Assembly: GCF_000471905.2 (NCBI RefSeq)
Contig: NW_006498220.1
Location: forward strand, 2,480,147 to 2,544,146
DNA from: Amborella trichopoda
Taxonomy: Eukaryota; Streptophyta; Magnoliopsida; Amborellales; Amborellaceae
DNA: 64,000 nt
Direction: 5' to 3'
The notes below the pieces were generated by a model. The model worked only from the letters and a program-made list of their open reading frames with translations. It was not told the DNA's origin and did no database searches. This document shows, piece by piece, positions 56,760-64,000 of this stretch. Every line of letters begins with the position of its first letter. The stretch's first letter is position 1. Position numbers and translations under genes: made by a program.

Positions 56760-58410
56760 AGAAGAGACAAAAAGATAAAGAAGTTCTATTTTTTTATTAT
56801 CCCGGGGTCCTTTTCATGTGTTGAGCCTGATAGCCTTTTTTCCAACGCTCGGGGTTCCTTTTGGATTTTCAGCCCGACATATTTGTTCTTTTTCTTTGCC
56901 GATAGGGTCCCTTTTGGGTGTTCAGCCAAGTGGCTTTTTTTTTTTTTCAAACACTCGAGATTCTTTTCGATTTTCATCTCGACGGATTTTTTTTCTTTTT
57001 TTTCTTTTGAAGAAGATGGAAACAGAGCAAGAGGAGAAGAGTTGGTGGCATTTTTTCCTTCTTGTGGTACTTCGTCCTAAAAAAAAATATAAGAACTCGA
57101 TCATCCTTCCTTCTTCCAAGTGGCAGGGAGGTCCTAGTCTTGCTTATCCTTAAAGTTTTGTTGCCCCTAGTTGATATCTGATACTTCCTTGACAAAGGTT
57201 GTCTAATTCTTATAGAATCTTTTTGCCTTGGATTGCTTCACTCGAGCTTTGATCTTCAGAGTTGGAGTTACTCTCAGCTTCCTAGTCCTTCAATCTCTTG
57301 TTGAGTTTGCTAAGCTCATCTTTTTCCCTTTTTTTTTTCTTTCTATTTTTTAACTCCTTAGGTTGTCAATACCACGGAGTAGAATTCCTAAACAGAGCAT
57401 GGATGCCCCACTTGGCTTATTTGAAAGGCACGAGTAAGTAATCACCCCATGCCTTTCCGGTAATCTTTTTCAGTTGCAACTTCATGTTGCTCTTGAGGAG
57501 TCTATCGCTTCGAGGCATGTTGAGAGTCGTCAGATAAGGCGTGGGCCTCACCGATTGCCCCTGCTTTATTTTCATCATCAAGTGAGGGTACCCATATCAA
57601 GTGGTTTGACGGGGTTGACCCTATAGGGTCTTCTCCATTTGATGAGACAATTAATATCTTGGATGGGACTGCCTCTATAGTATTTTATCAGATGGGCAAT
57701 TCCTATCAAACTGGTGGATAGGACTACCCTTGTTGGATCTTCTTTTTTTCTTTCAATGTGGAGTGCCCCAAGTGGTGGAATCATGCCCTTGCCCTTATCT
57801 TTTTCTTTGGATCCTTTCTCTTCAGGGAATAATATGATTTGATCTTTAATGTCTGGTTCTTCATCTCATATAGGTGGGTTATTCAGAAAATCCTGTGAAA
57901 GTGGCCTAGGTGGTCCCCTTAGAATTTTTAGGGGTTTGATTTCTTTTAAATCTTGCAGAGGTGCTGGATCTTCAAGAATGATCAAATTTGGATCATTCGT
58001 TTTTTTAGTATTGATTGCTAGATCAATCATAGTAATTGATGTAATTGACTGCTTTAGGCTCAGCTCTTCATCCCAAATAGGTGGATCTGCCAAGAAGTCA
58101 GGTGAAGGTGGCCCAGCGAGGCCTTTTGGGATTTCTAGAGATTCAATTTCTTTTATCCATTCTTGAGGGATGGATCTTCTTTTGGGTTCATATTAAGGGA
58201 TAGTTCAACATAATCCTCTAGGCTTGACTCTTTTGCTTCTTCGTGGATTGCACTGTCGAGATTACATAATTCCTCACAAATGTAGTCTTGGGAGTCCCTA
58301 GCTTCAAGATCTCGATTGAACTCATTGATGACTTGAGCATAGTGTGGCTCATCCACTGCACTTATTTGAAAGATGAGATCATTTTCTTTTATGGTGACAT
58401 GTATCACATG
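56760..58410 (-). pseudogene. Unrecognised acidic reading frame downstream of gag
   Basis: Minus-strand frames 58407-58153, 58093-57866 and 57784-57578 nearly join in one direction and are Asp/Glu/Pro-rich. The motif DFL(A/N)(D/N)PPIWDEE occurs twice about 70 residues apart, an internal duplication. A further basic piece (56977-56786) has short repeats with Lys-Glu-Pro. No known domain recognised; it sits where pol would be expected. Confidence 0.45.
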
Positions 58411-58971
58411 GATGTCCTGAACTTTTTGTGCGCTCGTTTCTTCAACCGGAATCGAGATTTTTCTTGTACGTTCCTCATTTTCTTTAGTTTCAAAATTCTG
58501 GCTATAGTTACTTTCCTTAATTTGAATTTGAGAATCTACAACCTCAAGATTTAGATCATCTACCCTTGCCCTGCTATCTAGGATAGGGGTGTCTTGAGCC
58601 TTCTACCAGTTTATTCCTTCCACTTCAATTGGAACTTCTCTTGCAGAAGTTTGCTCTTTCCTTCTTTCGTGGATCATGGACCCTGGGCTACGGCAATCCT
58701 TAGATTTTCTTTATGAAATTCCCTAGCCACAGGGTTTTGAGTGTACTCATGCTCATCTGGTATATTTTTCATAGGGTGAAAAATTTAGTCCCTTTGTGTC
58801 TTCATATTCTCAACTTTTATTGGGACTGTTGGAATTGTTTCATCCTTTTGTGGGTTGGACTTCTCTAATTCTATAGGAGCTCCCCATGGAATAGATCTAG
58901 ACCTAAGGCAATTCTTATCATTCGGTTTTTGAAATTCCTTAGTAAAATACTTCATTCTACCATTTCGATTT

Positions 58972-59181
58972 TCATTTTCAAGGCGGTTTTTTCCCTGTGC
59001 CCCAAGGCCATATTGGATGATTTTCAAGCTTGAGCATGGATTTTGACTCGTCGATCTTTATCAAGTTGATACGGTCCTCATTTTCAGGGTGGTTTCTTCT
59101 TATGCCCCAAGGCTATATTAGATGATTTTCAGACTTGAGCAGGGATTTCGACTCGTCGATTTTTATCAAGTTGATACCAGA
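58972..59181. repeat. Two-copy tandem repeat, period about 105 bp
   Basis: GCCCCAAGGC(C/T)ATATT(G/A)GATGATTTTCA occurs near 58999 and 59104, followed both times by GACTCGTCGAT and TTTATCAAGTTGATAC. Confidence 0.88.
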
Positions 59182-59265
59182 TAGGACTTCTTCATCTTCA
59201 TCAGTCCTGTCATCTGATATTACCTACCTTTGCGTTGAGTGTGTCCCATCTATATCCTTAAATGA

Positions 59266-60536
59266 TTATGGTGATGGTTCTGACTTGAGATCGCCGTCAA
59301 ATTCTTCAATTGTCATCTCTTCTGAGTTACATTTAGATGAATATTCATTGTAGTCAGGCTCTTGTTCCTTCATGACTTCATCTGACTCTTGCCCCGGTAT
59401 AGTTTCATCAGGCACTTGCCCCAATGTAATTGTTGATCGATCTTGAGCTATTTCCTTTGCTCTTTCATAACGTGAAACCATTTCTAGCATTGAGTCAAAA
59501 GAGAAAGACCGAATGCTTTTATTGAGGTAGAGTTTATACTCAGGGGAAGCATTCTCTATGACAATACCGATCTTAGAGGCTTCAGAAAGCATGCAATCAA
59601 TGACTTTTGATGCAACTTCTGTAAATAAATCGCCTAGATTGTGTTTGGTGGAGATCAATTCGCTAAGGATCATTGATCTCTCTCTGGTCCCATGATATTG
59701 CTCAACAAAACATTGAAATAACTCATCGGGAGTTTGATTTGGGTATTTTGAGACCACCTCTCGGAACCATGTTAAAGCTTGTTCGAAGAGAGTGTACTGA
59801 AACATGGCCTTGAGATGGTGATGTTTCTCTTCAAGTGTAGGAACAATCAATAGGTAAGCAATGATATGACTTTCTGGATCACCTTTCCTGTTGAATTTGT
59901 TTTCAAACTGAGGGAATTTGAAACCCGTAGGAAGAGGTTCGACATCCCCAAGAACATCTTTGATGTAAGATCTTGGAGGAAATATATTTGGAACTCCGAT
60001 CTATGCCAGAGTCTTTTTAAATGTGGTTAATTCACCTTTTAGTTGTGCAAGCTCAATTGACTCAAGGGTTTAACCTCAGATGTCTGTTGATTTCCTAGAA
60101 TTGATGGCATAATTTGTAGTGCAAGAGATGCAACTGATATGGACTGCACTGGATTAGGGGTAGGTTGGGCATGCGAGATGGTTGGAGGAGTCGGAGGCTA
60201 ATAAGTCAATGTCGGGGCCTGGAAATGGACAGTCAGGGACTGGTGCACAGGATATCATAGGCCTGGGTGACTAGAGGCCGGGAATGCAGCCTGAAGGTAT
60301 GGAGTCGACTGGTATGGCTGACTTAGGGGATACTGAGTTGGAACAGGAGTCGAATAGGGTGCCTGTGATTGATGGTATGGAACTGGGGTGGCTTGAAGAG
60401 GTTGCACTAGTGGATGACTGTACATAACTTGTGGAGGGTCAGGTCTGGATTGACTATTAGATGAACGATCATGTGGTCGACCCTGATCTACAGATGGTGG
60501 AGGACGAGAAGATTGGTGGTGCTGGCTTTCCGACAC
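59266..60536 (-). pseudogene. Ty3/gypsy-type gag
   Basis: N-terminal Pro/Ser/Gln-rich part (60536-60255), then after frame breaks GFKFPQFENKFNRKGDPESH (about 59925-59870), the gag pattern F-x-G-x-x-D-P-x-x-H. Next AMFQYTLFEQALTWFREVV (59810) and FVEQYHGTRERSMILSEL (59715), matching the LxxxALxWFxxL and FxxxF blocks of retrotransposon gag. An acidic tail follows to 59266. No zinc knuckle seen. Stops and frameshifts occur upstream of 59850. Confidence 0.75.
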
Positions 60537-61229
60537 AGTAGACTATTCAAGGGCTAGAGAGGTCCCTTGACTCTGACCTGACTGATGACTTGATGCCCCA
60601 AGCTGGACGTGTGACTCAACAAGGGCAACACGTCTCAATAAAGGTTTGACCTTGGGTAAGTTCTTAAGACACATGATTGGAAGGGACTCGTAGTTTATAG
60701 AATTAGACAAGGGTGAACTTTGAGGAATAGAGATATAGCTTGATGAAGACTAGGGTTTAGACAAAGATGTCTTACTCTCTAGTTTTCCTTGGTGGCTAGC
60801 ATTGCTTGAGTTAGATTTGGACATTTGTGGGAAGTGTGCCTCTAATTGGTCAGTATATTCCTTAGATATAGACTTAGAAGATAAAGGTGGGTTCAACCTT
60901 GATTCTTTAGTTTCGGGTCAAATGCTTTGACTGTTTTGAGTAGCTCGAGCCATACAAACTTATTGCACTTCACGGTTTGGCTGGACTACGGATGGGTTAG
61001 CTAGGCTTAGCCCTGAGTGTGAGATTATGGATCCACTAAAACTCGGTATCGACTGACTTGAGACTGGTTGACTCAGGGAACTGAGCCATAAGGTCTTGTA
61101 GGTCTAGTCATTTAAAAGAGTCTAAACTATGTAGTAAACTAAATAACTGAGTCACCATGAACAATGGACATAACTACAAGACTATGTACAAAAATCTCAT
61201 TTTATTTGTTTTTGTATTCTATCCTCTTT

Positions 61230-62330
61230 TCTTTTTGTTTTCCTATCTAAGAAACAAGATAAAGATGCTTCTAAAAAGAATTGTTTTTTAGAGAGATTAA
61301 AGGATGCTTCTAAAGAGGATAAAGTGAAGAAAATTTTAAGTATAAGATAAAAAAAGATGATCTCTATTTCTAATCTAAACAGATAAAGCAGAGAAAGCCT
61401 AGATATATCTTCTTTTTATTTATTTATTTATTTAAAAAATGTATTTTATCAAAAGAGGTAAAAAATTCTTTTTTTCTTTTATTTTAAAAAAAGTATTTTA
61501 TCAAAAGAGAAAAAAATTCTTTTTTTTTTAATTAGGAAAGAGAAATATTCTTTCTAAAAGATGTATTCTAAAAAGATAAAGATGCACTTAAAGATGATAA
61601 GTATGATCGAAAAAAGAAAAAAGATGATTTAAAGATGATTAGCATGAATGAAAAAAGATATGAAAAAGATGATATATATGATATCAAGATGAATTTAAAG
61701 ATGTTAAAAAAAAAAAACAAATGTTGATCTAAACGATTATCTAAAAAGATAATCTAAAAGGTGAATGTAAAAGAAAGATCTAATGATAAAGATGATCAAG
61801 ATGGAAAGATAATCTAAAAAAAATAAAGATGATCTAAAAGATGAATCTAAAGAAGATCTAGAGATAAAGATGAGATCTAAAAGAAAGATGATCTAAAAAA
61901 ATAAAGATGATTTAAAAGATGAATCTAAAGAAGATCTGGAGATAAAGATGAGTTCTAAAAGAAAGATGATCTAAAAAACTAAAGATGGTACAAAAGATGA
62001 ATCTAAAGAAGATCTAAAGAAGATCTAAAGATAAAGATGATAAAGATGAGACCTAAAAGAAAGATGATCTAAAAAAATAAAGATGATCTAAAAGATGAAT
62101 CTAAAGAAGATCTAAAGATAAAGATGATCGAGATGGGATCTAAAAGAACGATGATCTAACTATTGAGAGAAAAAAATCTTAAATTTTTTTTAGGGAGAAA
62201 AAAGAAGATCTAGAAAGAAACGATAGAATCTAATAAAAAGATATTTTTTCAAATCTACCTTGTTTTTCTTCTTTTTATATTTATTTTTTCTAGAAAAATA
62301 AATATGAGAAAAAGAAGAAGAAGTTTTTTT
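61230..62330. repeat. A/GAT-rich degenerate repeats in the element's 5' leader
   Basis: Units like AAAGATGATCTAAAAGATGA and ATCTAAAGAAGATCTAAAG recur many times, densest between 61790 and 62160 with a period near 50-60 bases. It lies between the 5' LTR and gag in the minus-oriented element. Non-coding. Confidence 0.8.
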
Positions 62331-62382
62331 AAATCTAAAATACGGATCTGAAACTCAAGGTGCCCCACGGTGGGAGTCAAAC

Positions 62383-63534
62383 TGTTTACGCTTCGATTTG
62401 CGCCGATCTCTAGGATGTGATTTGTTTAAATCTTCGCAAAAACTGAGTTACTTTTGAAAAAGTAGAGAGAGTAGGATCACTTGAATTATGGGCTAAAAAT
62501 AATTCAAGATCTATACATATCTAGTCTTTTTCTTAATCCACTGGTAGCGCCAGCTCCAAATCTGTACTTTGACCTAAAAACTCTTCTAAATTTAATCAAA
62601 TCTAATAATAATTGAAAATGAAGAAAAACAAACTAAATTAAGTAAAAAAGTGATACTTACCTCTAGAGACTTGAAACTCAGTGTTTTGAGCATGGATCAG
62701 GCCACTCTTCCGATTTGCGTCATCATCTCCTATTTTTGGATGCCTTTGCTTGTTGGAATTGGTAGATCTAAGGTTCTTTGACCTAGATTTACGGTTCCTA
62801 AGGTAGGAAAAAAACTGAAAATTTTAGGTAGGGCCTACCAAAGTTTTTCTTAGAATTGGAGGAAAATTACCTTAGTTTTATAATGGTTTTGGGATCTCTA
62901 GAGGTTTAACATGAATTTTGGAATTGTCTATAATTTTTTGGGATTTTTGGGGATTTTTCCTAATGTTTTAGAAATATTCTAAGGGGTTTTCCTTTTTTGG
63001 GTCATTTTTCTAATTTCGAGAATTTCTATTGGATTCCTTGCTCTTCTTCCTCTATTTTTCATTCTTCTTTTAGGTTAGGGAGATGGGGTATTTATAAGAT
63101 TCAATTGGTGATTTTTTTTGAATTTTTTTGGAATGTTTTTGGATTTATCTTGAAGTTTTAGCCTTATTTAATTCAAGAAAAATGCCTTTACTGCATCATA
63201 AAATGTGTTGAATGCGTTATCAGGCCGCGTTTGCATCATCAAGCCGCATATGGGCCTTGCAGGCTACGTTACAGCCCGGCACGACACTTGGATCTCACAG
63301 GGACTAAATTGTTATTTATTATATCTTTTTATCCTTAGGTCCAATTCAGGCAATTCTTGGACCGTTGGAAAGATCTCAGGCTCTACTTCAAGTTGGGATA
63401 GGATTTGGGTAGTTTTGAAGCAATTAAATTGGGTCTAGTTTGCCTATAGTCTACTAGCATTTGTGTGGTCCTTTACGACCAAAATCGAGGTTTTTAGGAG
63501 TTCCTTTAGCTAGAATTTTAAGAGGGTGTATACA
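62383..63534 (-). repeat. 5' LTR of the gag-only element
   Basis: 1,152 bp, partner of 54514-55648. Carries a T-rich half and a GCATCATCA...CAGCCCGGC segment shared with the other LTR. Confidence 0.88.
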
Positions 63535-63699
63535 ACTTAAAAAATGATTTTTAGAAATCAACATTCATTTTTATTTTCTTGAATTGGTAAAATCTTGAAA
63601 AATAAATTTTGGCTTATGCAAGATTTCTTTTTGACAAAATAAAATATCAAAGGGTTTCTAAAAATTCATATAAAATTAATAATTTTTAAATCATTTTGC

Positions 63700-64000
63700 T
63701 GGGAATTAGAACCACCTATGTTAAGGAAATTACGAATATACTGAGGTCGAGATGACCATATCCTGCACTTGCTTTATCAAACTGGCTCAATAGGTGCGCA
63801 GATCTACAGTCCGCTGTAGGGGCTCATGATTAGGCTATCAAAGTCAGTCAATAGATGAAGTGAACATCTATAGATTATAGTTTCCCCCTAAGGACAAGTA
63901 TAGGTCACACAAACCTATGCACACTTATCGCAATTGGTGCATGGAGGCTTTCTTGCATATATACATGTCACACCCTCAACAGTGTATGTTTCCCAATACA
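63700..64000 (-). mobile_element. Copia-family LTR fragment, runs off the window
   Basis: GGGGCTCATGATTAGGCTATC and the following AGTCAATAGATGAA, GAGGCTTTCTTGCATA and ATACATGTCA segments match the minus-oriented LTRs at 21250-23220 and 29185-30463. Start approximate; the rest lies outside the window. Confidence 0.65.

Larger units (their letters stand above)
54514..63534 (-). mobile_element. LTR retrotransposon with gag only, minus orientation
   Basis: Direct repeats 54514-55648 and 62383-63534 begin (reversed) TGTAGACACCCCC / TGTATACACCCTC and end GCATAAACA / GCGTAAACA. ACTTA flanks both sides (54509-54513, 63535-63539). Gag-like frames are on the minus strand, so 62383-63534 is the 5' LTR. 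A primer-site-like GACTCCCACCGTGGGG follows it (reversed, near 62378-62363) and a purine-rich AAAGAGGGGTAAC precedes the 3' LTR. About 6.7 kb of interior has no protease, integrase or reverse transcriptase that I can find. Confidence 0.85.

Noticed and set aside
57849..58554. Plus-strand frames of 88-105 residues
   Set aside because: Shadows of the minus-strand acidic frame of the gag-only element.
61230..62330. CRISPR-like array
   Set aside because: Units are degenerate, with no constant repeat and unique spacer pattern, and the DNA is plant nuclear.

Overview
This is plant (angiosperm) nuclear DNA. The signs are spliced GT-AG exons of a plant-specific gene, plant LINEs with an RNase H domain, Ty1/copia and Ty3/gypsy LTR elements, hAT transposons with BED and DUF659-type domains, an Au-type SINE and several fold-back MITEs. 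The species cannot be read from the window. A run of 20 N at 52526-52545 shows that it comes from a draft assembly.

The only host gene I can support is on the + strand: the 3' half of a gene of the IDM1 (INCREASED DNA METHYLATION 1)-like family of PHD-finger/GNAT acetyltransferase proteins. Ten exons lie at 20333-20577 and 48527-51722, and all reading phases agree. The first intron in view is 27,949 bp and holds most of the transposons in the window. Exons for the N-terminal PHD part are not visible and probably lie upstream, outside the window. The C-terminal end, after the acetyltransferase domain, is a set of repeated phase 1 exons; three AT-hook-like motifs are formed exactly across the exon junctions.

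Layout. 1-6400: decayed minus-strand LINE ORF1 split by a probable gypsy LTR. 6465-6607: hAT-type MITE. 6647-8509: short hAT element with three BED-finger copies. 8518-10230: decayed plus-strand hAT. About 10513-18779: plus-strand LINE split by a nearly full-length minus-strand hAT (14150-17684). 20333: first visible host exon. 21250-23220: solo copia LTR. 25401-25862: MITE inside TA microsatellites. About 26158-26285: Au SINE. 26805-28050: possible TIR element. 28320-30463: two inverted copia LTR pieces. 30464-33188: decayed hAT. 34373-48445: copia element with target-site duplication, broken by a minus-strand LINE (about 38634-45955). 48527-51722: remaining host exons. 52065-53020: duplicated sequence around the N gap. 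53310-53705: fold-back MITE. 54514-63534: LTR element in minus orientation with a gag-like region but no pol that I can recognise. 63700-64000: another copia LTR piece.

Insertion order can be read in several places: hAT inside LINE, LINE inside copia, and copia inside the host intron. Exact or near-exact target-site duplications were found for seven elements. All transposon genes examined carry stops or frameshifts, so none appears active.
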